Of a DNA stretch of 54,629 nt, positions 22,467 to 31,775 are shown one piece after another (position 1 is the first letter of the stretch; each line of letters begins with the position of its first letter). Under the pieces are notes generated by a model. The model worked only from the letters and a program-made list of their open reading frames with translations. It had not been told where the DNA came from and made no database searches. The position numbers and the translations under genes are program-made. Origin of the DNA: SIG607 sp045592625 (lineage in GTDB: Bacteria > Bacillota > Clostridia > Oscillospirales > Acutalibacteraceae); contig JAZNVC010000018.1 of assembly GCA_045592625.1 (NCBI GenBank), positions 1 through 54,629 on the forward strand, written 5' to 3'.

Positions 22467-25190
22467 TTAATTGGCATTTTTTCCGCAACAGCGTTTATAT
22501 TTAAGTCCGCTTCCGCAAGGACAAGGAGCATTTAGTGCTACCGCACCTTTACCTCTTACGGTTTTAGTTCCATCGGTGGAGGTTTCTTCAGCCACCTTTT
22601 TACGTTTTATATCCTCTTCACGTTTTATAACAACCGAAAGAGTAAGTTTTGCGGTTCTGTCCTTAATTGCCTCGTTCATGGCATTGAACATATCGGCACT
22701 TTCGTTTCTATATGCAACAACGGGGTCGTGCTGACCGTAAGCTCTGAGTCCTATACCTTGGCGAAGCTGATCCATAGCATCAATATGATCCATCCAGTTA
22801 ACGTCAACGCTGGAAAGAAGAACAACCCTTTCCATCTCACGCATTGTATCATATCCGAACTCTTTTTCTCTTGCATCATAACGTTGGCTTGCCATAGTTT
22901 TCAGAGAATCAATTATATCTTCACTTGTTAAAGAATTCTTTTGTTCGATGGTAAACTTGAAATCATTTTCCTTGCATATCCATCCAAGGAAATATTCTCT
23001 GAGTCCATCAAAGTTCCAATTATCAACATCTACATCACTAATAAAGGGAGCAGCATTTCTTTCAATACTGTCATTTATCATACGGCGAATAGAATCCTTA
23101 ATATCCTCACCATCAAGCACTTTATTACGCTGAGTATAAATCATTTCACGTTGCTGATTCATAACATCGTCATAATCAAGCACACTCTTACGGGAAGCAA
23201 AGTTAATACCTTCCTTCTTTTTCTGTGCACTTTCAATGCTTTTTGACAGCATGCCAAACTGAAGCGGCATATCCTCGTCAACCTTTAAGGTATCCATCAT
23301 AGCACCGATTCTTTCACCGCCGAAAAGTCGCATAAGGTCATCTTCAAGAGAAATATAGAAAATGGTTGTGCCCGGGTCTCCCTGACGTCCTGCACGGCCC
23401 CTGAGCTGATTATCGATACGTCTTGAGTCGTGGCGTTCGGTACCTATTATACAAAGTCCGCCTGCCTCTCTCACCTTTTGTGCTTCCGGAGCTATCTGCT
23501 CCTTAAAACTGTCATAAAGTTTTTTATATTCGTCTCTTGCTTTTTTTATTTCGGGGTCGCTTGTTTCGGCAAAACCTGTAGCCTCAGCAATAATTTCATC
23601 CGAAAGCCCCTTTGATTTAAGCTCTGCCTTTGCAAGATATTCAGCATTACCGCCAAGCATAATATCGGTACCGCGTCCTGCCATATTGGTAGCAATGGTA
23701 ACTGCACCCAGTTTTCCTGCCTGAGCGATTATCTCTGCTTCTTTTTCGTGGTGCTTAGCATTAAGTACATTATGAGGAATTTTTTGCATTTTAAGCAGTT
23801 TACTTAAAAGTTCACTCTTCTCAATAGTTACCGTACCTACAAGCACAGGCTGACCTTTAGCGTGGCAGTTTATAATATTATTTATAACAGCCTTAAATTT
23901 TGCTAGTTCGGTTTTATAAATAATATCGTCCTGATCTTCTCTTATAACAGGCTTATTTGTAGGAATTTCAATTACGTCAAGTTTATATATCTGCTCAAAT
24001 TCTGCTCTTTCGGTGGTAGCGGTACCTGTCATACCCGAAAGTTTTGAATAAAGACGGAAGAAATTCTGGAAGGTAATGGTAGCAAGAGTTTTTGACTCCT
24101 GAGCAACCTTTACGCCTTCTTTGGCTTCAATAGCCTGATGAAGTCCCTCGTTATAACGCCTACCGAACATAAGTCTGCCGGTAAACTCATCAACGATAAT
24201 GACCTCGCCGTCCTTTACAACGTAGTCAACGTCACGCTTCATAACACCATGGGCACGAATAGCCTGTGTTACATGATGGGAAATGGCTATGTTTTCGGCA
24301 TCATTAAGATTTTCAATGCCGAAATATTCTTCTGCCTTTGCTACACCCGAAGGAGTAAGGGTGGCGGTTCTTGCCTTTTCGTCAACAACATAGTCTCCGT
24401 CGTAATTATTTTCTTCATCGGTTACTTTATCATTGGTTTCTTTAACAACAAATTTTTTAAGGGTTCTTACAAAACGGTTGGTTTTTTCATAAAGGTCGGT
24501 GGATTTTTCACCCTGTCCCGAAATAATAAGAGGAGTTCTAGCTTCATCAATAAGTATAGAGTCAACCTCATCTACAATAGCAAAATTATGACCTCGCTGA
24601 ACTCTATCAGAAGCATAAATCACCATATTATCTCTAAGATAATCAAAGCCCAGTTCATTATTGGTACAGTAGGTAATGTCCGCATTATATGCTTCACGTT
24701 TTTCATCCTTATTCATTCCGTGGACAATAAGACCAACGCTCAGCCCCATAAAACGATAGATTTTACCCATCCATTCAGAGTCACGCTTTGCAAGGTAATC
24801 GTTAACCGTTACAATGTGAACGCCCTTGCCTGAAATTGCATTAAGATATGCAGGCAAGGTAGCCACAAGGGTTTTACCTTCGCCTGTTTTCATTTCACTG
24901 ATTCTACCCTGATGAAGTACGATACCGCCGATTATCTGCACGGGGAAATGACGCATGGAAAGAACTCTGTCACCTGCTTCTCTGCAGGCGGCAAAGGCTT
25001 CGGGCAAAAGGCTGTCAAGACTTTCTCCCTTATTATATCTTTCCTTAAATTCGTTTGTTTTAGCTTTAAGAGCATCGTCGCTTAAGGCTTTATACTCATC
25101 CTCAAGCTCTAAAACCTTTTTTTGAAGCGGAAGAATTTTTTTGATTTCTCTCTCGCTGTAATCACCGAACATTTTTGTAAAAAGTCCCAT
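22467..25190 (-). CDS. secA: Preprotein translocase ATPase SecA
   Basis: 907 aa, full length. Motor ATPase that pushes preproteins through SecYEG. Seen: N-terminal FGDYSEREIKKI, Walker A MKTGEGKTLVA near residue 100, DEVDSILIDEARTPLIISG, second nucleotide-binding fold with MAGRGTDIMLGGN and QLRGRAGRQGDPG, and a C-terminal zinc SEC-C motif CPCGSGLKYKRCCG that binds SecB or phospholipid/ribosome partners. A variable insert rich in acidic residues (~residues 255-280) lies in the first NBD. Confidence 0.98.
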   Translation of the reverse strand: MGLFTKMFGDYSEREIKKILPLQKKVLELEDEYKALSDDALKAKTNEFKERYNKGESLDSLLPEAFAACREAGDRVLSMRHFPVQIIGGIVLHQGRISEMKTGEGKTLVATLPAYLNAISGKGVHIVTVNDYLAKRDSEWMGKIYRFMGLSVGLIVHGMNKDEKREAYNADITYCTNNELGFDYLRDNMVIYASDRVQRGHNFAIVDEVDSILIDEARTPLIISGQGEKSTDLYEKTNRFVRTLKKFVVKETNDKVTDEENNYDGDYVVDEKARTATLTPSGVAKAEEYFGIENLNDAENIAISHHVTQAIRAHGVMKRDVDYVVKDGEVIIVDEFTGRLMFGRRYNEGLHQAIEAKEGVKVAQESKTLATITFQNFFRLYSKLSGMTGTATTERAEFEQIYKLDVIEIPTNKPVIREDQDDIIYKTELAKFKAVINNIINCHAKGQPVLVGTVTIEKSELLSKLLKMQKIPHNVLNAKHHEKEAEIIAQAGKLGAVTIATNMAGRGTDIMLGGNAEYLAKAELKSKGLSDEIIAEATGFAETSDPEIKKARDEYKKLYDSFKEQIAPEAQKVREAGGLCIIGTERHDSRRIDNQLRGRAGRQGDPGTTIFYISLEDDLMRLFGGERIGAMMDTLKVDEDMPLQFGMLSKSIESAQKKKEGINFASRKSVLDYDDVMNQQREMIYTQRNKVLDGEDIKDSIRRMINDSIERNAAPFISDVDVDNWNFDGLREYFLGWICKENDFKFTIEQKNSLTSEDIIDSLKTMASQRYDAREKEFGYDTMREMERVVLLSSVDVNWMDHIDAMDQLRQGIGLRAYGQHDPVVAYRNESADMFNAMNEAIKDRTAKLTLSVVIKREEDIKRKKVAEETSTDGTKTVRGKGAVALNAPCPCGSGLKYKRCCGKNAN

Positions 25191-25252
25191 TTATATATCT
25201 CCTTAGAGTATTTACCATATATTATATAACATTTGTGCCTTTTAATAAAGAA

Positions 25253-26203
25253 TTATTTGTAAACAATATATTCTTTTTCAAATTTTAATCCGTTTGAAAG
25301 CAAAATCCTTCCCTCTCTGTCCACAAATACAGCTTCATAGCCTTGGGTTTCATTGATTAAATTAAGTCCATCTACTTCTCCGAGAAGCAATAAAACGGTA
25401 GAAAGTGCATCACAATCGGCAGAGCTTTTTCCCATTACCGTAACACTTGCTAAAGAATTTTCCACACCATATCCCGTTTTAGTATCAATTATATGATGAT
25501 AGATTTTACCGTCTTTTTCAATATATCTTTCATATATTCCCGATGTCACAAAGGAATTCTCTTTACTTTTCACCGTTGCAATTATGCTGTTTTCAAAAGG
25601 CTTTCTAATACCTATCTTAAATTCTTTTTCGCCAAAACAATAAAGGTTTCCGCCTATATTTACAGTTCCTTTTTCAGCTCCGTTTTCCTTTAAAAACCTG
25701 ACCATTTCATCGGCCATATATCCCTTTGCAATTCCGCCTAAATCAAGTCCCGAATCCTTTAGCCTTACCTTTTTATTTTCAATTTCAATATTTTTATAAT
25801 TTACTTTTTTTAGTGCTAAGTCAATTTCCTTTTTATCGGGCAAAACCGACGAAGAAAAATCATAAAGACTGCTTACGGGATAAACGGTTATATCAAACCT
25901 GCCGTCACTTTTTTCACAATATTCTATAGCACGGCTAATAAGCGTAAGGGTTTCATCACTTACGCTGACAAAATCATTGCTATTATTTATTAGCCAAATA
26001 TCGCTTAACTCTATAGTGCGGCTTAACATATTTTCAAGTTCTGCACAAAGGTCAAAGGTTTGGTTAATTAATTTTTCATCACACTGTGCTGTAACGGTTA
26101 CCACAGTATCACAAAGAATTCTTGTTTGGGTGTTTTCTTTTTTACTGCAACCTGTAAAAATAGCCGTTAAAAAGCAGAGCAAAACCACAATTATTTTTTT
26201 CAT
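25253..26203 (-). CDS. apbE: FAD:protein FMN transferase (ApbE lipoprotein)
   Basis: 316 aa from ATG 26203; longer frames run into the divergent gene. A lipoprotein signal (MKKIIVVLLCFLTAIFTGCS) places it outside the membrane. ApbE transfers FMN from FAD to Thr/Ser of redox proteins such as RnfG/NqrC. Seen: SRTIELSDIWLINNS, VSDETLTLISRAIEYCEKS, DLGGIAKGYMADEM, INIGGNLYCFG-type strand (VNIGGNLY), SGIYERYIEKDGKIYHHIID, and SSADCDALSTVLLLLG. No strong ribosome site was seen. It is divergent from a NusG_II-domain protein and a Gx-family transporter, a frequent Firmicutes neighbourhood linked with flavin/electron-transfer proteins. Confidence 0.92.
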   Translation of the reverse strand: MKKIIVVLLCFLTAIFTGCSKKENTQTRILCDTVVTVTAQCDEKLINQTFDLCAELENMLSRTIELSDIWLINNSNDFVSVSDETLTLISRAIEYCEKSDGRFDITVYPVSSLYDFSSSVLPDKKEIDLALKKVNYKNIEIENKKVRLKDSGLDLGGIAKGYMADEMVRFLKENGAEKGTVNIGGNLYCFGEKEFKIGIRKPFENSIIATVKSKENSFVTSGIYERYIEKDGKIYHHIIDTKTGYGVENSLASVTVMGKSSADCDALSTVLLLLGEVDGLNLINETQGYEAVFVDREGRILLSNGLKFEKEYIVYK

Positions 26204-26285
26204 AAGATTATTATACAATTTATTTTCTTTTTTGTAAAGGTGTGGTATAATAAAGTGTATGAAATAACTTGAAGGAGTGAATAGT

Positions 26286-26606
26286 ATGATAAAAAAAGCC
26301 GATATTGTTTTATTTACTACTTTGTTATTAATTTCTGTTTCGCTCCTACTTACCTTTGTTTTTTTACCTAAACAAAGCGGCAACACCCTTGTTATTACCC
26401 AAAACGGTAAGGAAATTGAACGAATATCCTTAAGTGAAGATAAAACTGTTTTTATAGGCGAAAATAAGGTTATAATAAAGGACTCAAAAGTCCATATGGA
26501 ATATGCTGTTTGTCCCGACAAAGTATGTGTTAACGAGGGACAAATCTCCAAGGTAGGCGAAGTTATTGTATGTCTTCCCCAAAAAATAATTTTGGAGGTA
26601 AAATGA
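26286..26606 (+). CDS. NusG domain II-containing membrane-anchored protein
   Basis: 106 aa from ATG 26286, ten bases after GGAG; a GTG three codons earlier is too close. One N-terminal membrane anchor (ADIVLFTTLLLISVSLLLTF) is followed by a small beta-barrel with the NusG_II pattern (VITQNGKEIERISL...GENKVIIKDSKVHMEYAVCP, then CVNEGQISKVGEVIVCLPQK). Two conserved Cys in CPDKVC and one in IVCLP could form a disulfide outside the cell. Its stop overlaps the Gx transporter start. Exact role unknown. Confidence 0.85.
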   Translation: MIKKADIVLFTTLLLISVSLLLTFVFLPKQSGNTLVITQNGKEIERISLSEDKTVFIGENKVIIKDSKVHMEYAVCPDKVCVNEGQISKVGEVIVCLPQKIILEVK

Positions 26607-27112
26607 TGGCTAAAAAGGTTTCTGTTTATGCACTTTTAACGGTAATTTGTCTTGGTGTTTCCTATATTGAGGGTATTTGTTTTTCCTTTATATCCATACC
26701 CGGACTAAAACTGGGTCTTGCAAACTCTATACCAATGCTTTTAATAAAAGAAAAAAAGTACGGTGCATCAATTCTCGTAAATTTAACAAGAATTTTACTG
26801 TCAAGCCTTCTCTTCGGTAATTTTTATTCCCTTGTTTTTTCTCTTATGGGAGCATTATTATCCACTTTAACGGTAATTTTATTATCAAAGTTCGAAATTT
26901 TCAGTTTTGCGGGAATAAGCAGTGCTGCAGGAACAATGCACAACTTAGGACAGATTATTGCCGCCTTGCTGACTATTGGCACAAAAGGCATACTGTATCT
27001 TTTGCCCCTGCTAATGCTGTGCGGCTGCATTATGGGACTTGTAGCCGGAATATTACTTAATATTTTTAAAACAAAATATAAAAAAACAGCAGAAATGATA
27101 ATTAAAGCATAA
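26606..27112 (+). CDS. Gx transporter family protein (HepI-like membrane protein)
   Basis: 168 aa from the second of two adjacent ATGs, 7 bp from GGAGG; the first overlaps the preceding stop. Five to six membrane spans. The family signature is visible: PGLKLGLANSIPMLL and LVNLTRILLSSLLFGNFYSL, then SSAAGTMHNLGQIIAA. These proteins are annotated as heptaprenyl diphosphate synthase component I or as Gx transporters (ECF S-component-like fold); substrate is unproven. Co-occurs with NusG_II and ApbE proteins. Confidence 0.85.
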   Translation: MAKKVSVYALLTVICLGVSYIEGICFSFISIPGLKLGLANSIPMLLIKEKKYGASILVNLTRILLSSLLFGNFYSLVFSLMGALLSTLTVILLSKFEIFSFAGISSAAGTMHNLGQIIAALLTIGTKGILYLLPLLMLCGCIMGLVAGILLNIFKTKYKKTAEMIIKA

Positions 27113-27155
27113 AAAAATTTCCTTTGGAAAAGATAATACAAAAGGAGGTTTTTTA

Positions 27156-27332
27156 ATGAGCAAATTTTGCACATTTTTAGAAGGAATGGCATTGGGCGTT
27201 GCTGTTGGTATGGGTATTGCCGTAGCAGGAAAACTTATGATGAACAGTAACAAAAAGTCCACTAAAGGCAAAGATCAAATTGAAAAAGCAGTCACTGAAT
27301 TTGTTGACGGAATTGAAACTTTAATAAAATAA
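27156..27332 (+). CDS. Small membrane-associated protein (58 aa)
   Basis: 58 aa, ATG behind AAGGAGG. N-terminal hydrophobic, Gly-rich span (FLEGMALGVAVGMGIAVAGK) followed by a Lys-rich loop (NSNKKSTKGKDQIEKA) and an amphipathic helix. It looks like a YtxH-type short membrane protein. Downstream of the transporter and before a shared terminator. Confidence 0.75.
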   Translation: MSKFCTFLEGMALGVAVGMGIAVAGKLMMNSNKKSTKGKDQIEKAVTEFVDGIETLIK

Positions 27333-27336
27333 GAAA

Positions 27337-27370
27337 AAACGCAGAACAAAGAACGTTCTGCGTTAATTTT
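27337..27370. terminator. Bidirectional terminator between convergent genes
   Basis: AACGCAGAAC (27338-27347) pairs with GTTCTGCGTT (27355-27364). T runs on both strands serve the rightward 58-aa gene and leftward lepA. Confidence 0.9.
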
Positions 27371-27373
27371 TTA

Positions 27374-29179
27374 CTATTCGTCAAGTTTAAGAACTGCCAT
27401 AAATGCATCGGGCGGTACTTCCACCTTACCCAATTGACGCATCTTCTTTTTACCTTCCTTTTGTTTTTCAAGAAGTTTCTTTTTACGGGTAATGTCACCG
27501 CCATAGCATTTGGCGAGAACGTCTTTACGCATGGCCTTAACGGTTTCTCTGGCAATAACCTTACCGCCTACAGCAACCTGAACAGGCACTTCAAAAAGCT
27601 GTCTCGGTATATATTCCTTAAGCTTTTCTGCAATTCTTCTTGCTCTTGCATTTGCGTTGTCAACGTGAACAATAAAGGAAAGTGCATCAACTACATCCCC
27701 CGCAAGCATAACGTCAAGCTTTATAAGTCGGCTCTTTTCATAGCCTTTTGTTTCATAGTCATAAGAGGCATATCCTTTAGTACGGGATTTAAGAGCATCA
27801 AAGAAGTCATAAACTATTTCCCCTACAGGCATAATGTAGTGTATATCAACCCTGTCGCCCATATACTTCATATCGGTATAAACACCGCGTCGCTCCTCAC
27901 AAAGCTGCATAATGGCACCAACATAGTCATTAGGACTGTAAATATGGACATCCGCTACAGGTTCTAATGCCTCAACTATACTTGCCGGGTCGGGATAGTT
28001 GGTAGGATTATCAACATCAATAGTACTGCCGTCATTTAAAGTAAAGCGGTAAACAACACTTGGTGCTGTAGTAATAATATCTAGGTTATATTCCCTTTCA
28101 AGCCTTTCTTCAATAATTTCCATATGAAGAAGACCTAAAAAACCGCATCGAAAACCAAATCCTAAAGCCTTACTGGTTTCAGGCTCATAAAGGAGGGAGG
28201 CATCATTTAACTGAAGTTTTTCAAGTGCCTCTCTCAAATCGCCGTAACGTGCTCCGTCAGCAGGATAAATACCGCAGAAAACAACGGGATTTACCTTTCT
28301 GTAGCCTTCGAGAGCCTCATCTGCAGGATTTTCTGCCAGAGTGATGGTATCACCTACACAGGCATCCTTAACAGTTTTAATAGAAGCGGCAAGATAGCCA
28401 ACCTCACCTGCCTCAAGACAGTCACAAGGCATAAGGCAGGTTGCCTGTTTTCTGCCCACTTCAACTACGTCAAATTCGGCACCCGTTGCCATCATTTTTA
28501 TTTTTTCGCCTGCTTTGATTTTGCCCGATACAACTCTGAAATAAACAATAACACCCTTATACGCATCATAGTATGAATCAAAAATAAGAGCCTTTAAGGG
28601 AGCACTTCTGTCCCCTTTAGGAGACGGAATATCTGTTACTATACGTTCTAAAACTTCTTCAACATTAACACCTGTTTTTGCCGAAATTTTAGGAGCATCC
28701 TGTGCAGGAATTCCTATAACATCTTCAATTTCATTAATAATTCTTTCTGGTTCGGCAGAAGGTAAATCAATCTTATTTACAACAGGCATAATTTCAAGAC
28801 CGTGGTCAACCGCAAGATAGGTATTTGCCAAGGTTTGAGCTTCAATGCCCTGAGAAGCATCAACAACAAGTATTGCACCTTCACAAGCGGCAAGTGAACG
28901 TGATACCTCATAATTAAAGTCAACGTGACCGGGAGTATCAATAAGATTAAGTTCATATTCTTTACCGTCGTTTGCTGTATAGTAAAGAGTAACTGCGTGG
29001 GCTTTTATGGTAATTCCACGTTCCCTTTCAAGTTCCATACTGTCAAGTATCTGTTCTTCCATTTCTCGCTGAGCAACCGAGCTTGTCAGCTCTAAAAGGC
29101 GGTCGGCAAGGGTGGATTTTCCGTGGTCAATATGTGCCACTATGCAAAAGTTTCTTATTTGTTCTAAAGGAAAGGACAA
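27374..29179 (-). CDS. lepA: Elongation factor 4 (LepA), ribosomal back-translocase
   Basis: 601 aa, full length. GTPase acting on stalled ribosomes. Seen: G1 AHIDHGKSTLADRLLE, G2 ERERGITIKA, G3 DTPGHVDF, G4 NKIDLPSAEPE, the LepA-specific C-terminal domain including KAMRKDVLAKCYGGDITRKK and KLLEKQKEGKKKMRQLG. Single leftward gene between terminators. Confidence 0.98.
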   Translation of the reverse strand: MSFPLEQIRNFCIVAHIDHGKSTLADRLLELTSSVAQREMEEQILDSMELERERGITIKAHAVTLYYTANDGKEYELNLIDTPGHVDFNYEVSRSLAACEGAILVVDASQGIEAQTLANTYLAVDHGLEIMPVVNKIDLPSAEPERIINEIEDVIGIPAQDAPKISAKTGVNVEEVLERIVTDIPSPKGDRSAPLKALIFDSYYDAYKGVIVYFRVVSGKIKAGEKIKMMATGAEFDVVEVGRKQATCLMPCDCLEAGEVGYLAASIKTVKDACVGDTITLAENPADEALEGYRKVNPVVFCGIYPADGARYGDLREALEKLQLNDASLLYEPETSKALGFGFRCGFLGLLHMEIIEERLEREYNLDIITTAPSVVYRFTLNDGSTIDVDNPTNYPDPASIVEALEPVADVHIYSPNDYVGAIMQLCEERRGVYTDMKYMGDRVDIHYIMPVGEIVYDFFDALKSRTKGYASYDYETKGYEKSRLIKLDVMLAGDVVDALSFIVHVDNANARARRIAEKLKEYIPRQLFEVPVQVAVGGKVIARETVKAMRKDVLAKCYGGDITRKKKLLEKQKEGKKKMRQLGKVEVPPDAFMAVLKLDE

Positions 29180-29263
29180 AGTAATTCTCCTAACATTATA
29201 ATTTAAACCTATTTTATCATATTTTTTTCATCAAGGCAAGATAATATAAAAACAAAATTACAT

Positions 29264-29297
29264 AAAAAAATCAGTCCGTGGAAAACCACGGACTGAT
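29264..29297 (-). terminator. Terminator of dockerin protein gene
   Basis: ATCAGTCCGTGG-AAAA-CCACGGACTGAT, a perfect 12-bp stem, with T run at 29269-29264 on the minus strand. Confidence 0.93.
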
Positions 29298-29311
29298 TTA
29301 AGTTTTAAGAT

Positions 29312-31594
29312 TTATTGCTCGGGGCCTAATTCACATAAATTTGCAAGTTTGAGCTTTAATAATGCCAAGTCAGTTGCATCGATAACACCGTTACCATCAC
29401 AGTCAGCACCAAGACCTACTTCGCACAAATTAGCAAGTTTAAGTTTTAGTAATGCTAAGTCTGTTGCATCAACAACACCGTTTTCATCACAGTCACCGTA
29501 TTGGAAAGGAGGAATGTCGCGGAATATTGCATAATATTCTGCTACCATAGATTTACCTGAATCAGCAGCAGGAATAGTAAGGGTTTTCACATAATCGTGA
29601 CCGCCGGGTACAGTTGCCCATCCTGCAAAATATTTGCCTTCGGGTGCGGTAGGAGCAGTAGGTGTATATTCGCCGCCTGCTACCAGACCATCGGTAACCT
29701 TTGTTACTTCATCACCGTTATGAAGAATAACGGTAGGAGTGTTTTCGAATGACTCATATTTAACGTCGTCTATTAAAATGGTGAAGGTTGAGGAATTTTC
29801 AGCACTAGCACCATCTTCAAACTTAAGAACTAAAAGTGCCTTTTTATCCTGATTGGTCATAGTAGCATTATTAGTATCAATCAAAGTATAAAGGGAAACA
29901 GTCTGCCATTCATCTGAAGTGCTGGTAGGAAGTACTATAGCCTGGCTTGTGTATTTTACACTTCCCCAGTTACCGTTGCCACTATGTATGATAGCAGCAT
30001 AAACCTTTACACCGTTTCCGGCATTCTTTCCGGTAAACTTGTATTTAAAGGTAATCTTAGCGTTATCGGTAAAAGGAGCGGCAGCTTCGTTATAGCGATA
30101 TACAGGTATGTTAGCCTGTTCTATGCCGCCGGGACGTGATTCGAAAATATCACCGTACCGTTCAACTAATGCGTCGTAACCATCAGCAAGCTCTTCTGCA
30201 GGTATTGTAATATAAGAATCATTAATACCGTCATAGTAACAATATGTCCTTCCCGCACTCACTGTGGTGGTTGTTCTTGCATTATAGTTTCTGATTTTTA
30301 CAGAACGATTGTCATCATAACCTTCGTTTGCAAAGTCAACGCCGAAATATTTAGAGGGATCATATGCCATTTCGAGAATAGGCATATCGTGCTGGAACTT
30401 CATTACGTCGCTTTCAACCCAGTAAACAGTTGTATTTTCGGTAAAGGTTGTAGGAGGCTGAGTATATGTACCCTCAGTTGCAGACCATACATAATGTTTG
30501 TTATAATTGGTTGCTCCGCCGGGATTGGTTGTGGGATAAGTAATTGTATCGCCTACTTCATATTCAATGAATTCGCTAGAACCGTCGGGAGAAACATAAG
30601 TAACACCAACAAGGTCTTCTACATTAACAACTTTGATATCGTCAATGTAAATTTCCTTTTTGTATTGTGAGCCGCCGTATACCCACTGAAGGTCGAGCAC
30701 CTGGTCATATCCATGCCCATTAGTATCTGAGTTAGCAGCAGTTGCTTTAATGGTAAATGAGCCTTGCTGCCAGCCATCGGTTGCACCTGCAGGGAAGCTG
30801 AAGGAACCGCCTAAAATAGCGGGTGTACCCCATTGAAGGTGCTGCTCAAGGATTATACGTGCTCTAAGAGTAGAAGCCTCAAGATTGTTTGCAGTTGCCT
30901 TATATTTAAAGGTAACCATATATTCAGCGGTTATAGGCATATCTTCCTTTTCAAAACGCTTAACTATGGTCATACCGGACTCATAACCATCTCTGTATCT
31001 TTCATAAGCGTACTTATATGGTTCAAATGCGGGAGCGGTGCTGCCGGTAAGCTTTTCCCATTTCTGGGTTGCTTCGTTGTAACTATAGTGGTCCTTCCAA
31101 GCAGTGGTTGCCCAGTTGGCAGGCTCTGATGGACGAAGTCTAACATTATGGTCGCGTAACTTTATAGCGTTAGCTCCTGTGTAAGCGTCTTCATCGGTAA
31201 CAGAAGTGTTGAACTCTGTCTCACAGATAATGGCACCATTATGTGCTACTGCTTCTTCACTGTGAGTAAATTCACTGGTGTACTCTGCTACAGGATAGTT
31301 TTCGAAAGATAAAACATTGCTTTTGAGTTCATAAACAGTAATATCTTCCGATGTTGTTTCGGGAGCAGGATCATACTTTTTCTCGTTTTTAGACCAAACG
31401 TGGTCATAGTTTATCTCAGCCGCAAGGGTTGGATACTCTATTTTTTCTTCGCTCGTAACAGCAACTGTTTCAGTTGTTCCGTCTAAATATTGGAACGTTA
31501 CTGTTGCAGGTTCTTCTGCGTTAACCGCTACGGGAACGATAACGAGAGAAAAAAGCATACATACAGTTAGAATAATGCTTAATAATTTTTTCAT
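29312..31594 (-). CDS. Secreted type I dockerin protein with bacterial repeat domains
   Basis: 760 aa from ATG 31594 (AAAGGAG upstream). Sec signal peptide (MKKLLSIILTVCMLFSLVIV, cleavage near VNAEE). Two similar units follow, each with a short beta segment resembling an InlB_B-type repeat (VTFQYLDGTTETV; VTYVSPDGSSEFIEY) and a jelly-roll-like carbohydrate-binding-like domain (FSFPAGATDGWQQGSFTI; IVLPTSTSDEWQTVSLYTL). A third short repeat is GEYTPTAPTAPEGKYFAGWA. The C-terminal ~60 residues are a type I dockerin with two Ca-binding F-hands (CDENGVVDATDLALLKLKLA and CDGNGVIDATDLALLKLKLA). It should attach to a cohesin scaffoldin or cell-surface partner. No catalytic domain recognised. Confidence 0.85.
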   Translation of the reverse strand: MKKLLSIILTVCMLFSLVIVPVAVNAEEPATVTFQYLDGTTETVAVTSEEKIEYPTLAAEINYDHVWSKNEKKYDPAPETTSEDITVYELKSNVLSFENYPVAEYTSEFTHSEEAVAHNGAIICETEFNTSVTDEDAYTGANAIKLRDHNVRLRPSEPANWATTAWKDHYSYNEATQKWEKLTGSTAPAFEPYKYAYERYRDGYESGMTIVKRFEKEDMPITAEYMVTFKYKATANNLEASTLRARIILEQHLQWGTPAILGGSFSFPAGATDGWQQGSFTIKATAANSDTNGHGYDQVLDLQWVYGGSQYKKEIYIDDIKVVNVEDLVGVTYVSPDGSSEFIEYEVGDTITYPTTNPGGATNYNKHYVWSATEGTYTQPPTTFTENTTVYWVESDVMKFQHDMPILEMAYDPSKYFGVDFANEGYDDNRSVKIRNYNARTTTTVSAGRTYCYYDGINDSYITIPAEELADGYDALVERYGDIFESRPGGIEQANIPVYRYNEAAAPFTDNAKITFKYKFTGKNAGNGVKVYAAIIHSGNGNWGSVKYTSQAIVLPTSTSDEWQTVSLYTLIDTNNATMTNQDKKALLVLKFEDGASAENSSTFTILIDDVKYESFENTPTVILHNGDEVTKVTDGLVAGGEYTPTAPTAPEGKYFAGWATVPGGHDYVKTLTIPAADSGKSMVAEYYAIFRDIPPFQYGDCDENGVVDATDLALLKLKLANLCEVGLGADCDGNGVIDATDLALLKLKLANLCELGPEQ

Positions 31595-31627
31595 AAACAA
31601 TTCTCCTTTTTATAATCTGGTGTATAA

Positions 31628-31656
31628 ATTGTATCACAACTTTTTCTATTAGTCAA
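31628..31656 (-). promoter_or_regulatory. Promoter of dockerin protein gene
   Basis: Minus strand TTGACT (31656-31651), 17-bp spacer, TACAAT (31633-31628), 34 bp before the ATG. Good sigma-A match. Confidence 0.8.
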
Positions 31657-31728
31657 GAAAATTTATGCAAAAATAACAAAAAATAAAAAGAACTTTATTT
31701 TTTTAAAAAAAGCACTGTGTTAAAATCG

Positions 31729-31775
31729 AGACAAAAACCTCTGCTAAGTCTCAACTTAGCTTATTTTGTCCCGTT
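31729..31775 (-). terminator. Possible terminator at the ABC-F 3' end
   Basis: GACAAAA...TTTTGTC and the inner GCTAAG...CTTAGC form a long interrupted stem followed on the minus strand by GGTTTTTGTC. Part of it overlaps the coding end. Moderate evidence. Confidence 0.45.

Noticed and set aside
24138..24833. 231-codon plus-strand frame opposite secA
   Set aside because: Shadow of secA; no start signal, biased residues and no family resemblance.
25253..26551. 432-residue version of ApbE
   Set aside because: The extra N-terminus runs through the divergent gene and its promoter; the real lipoprotein signal starts at 26203.
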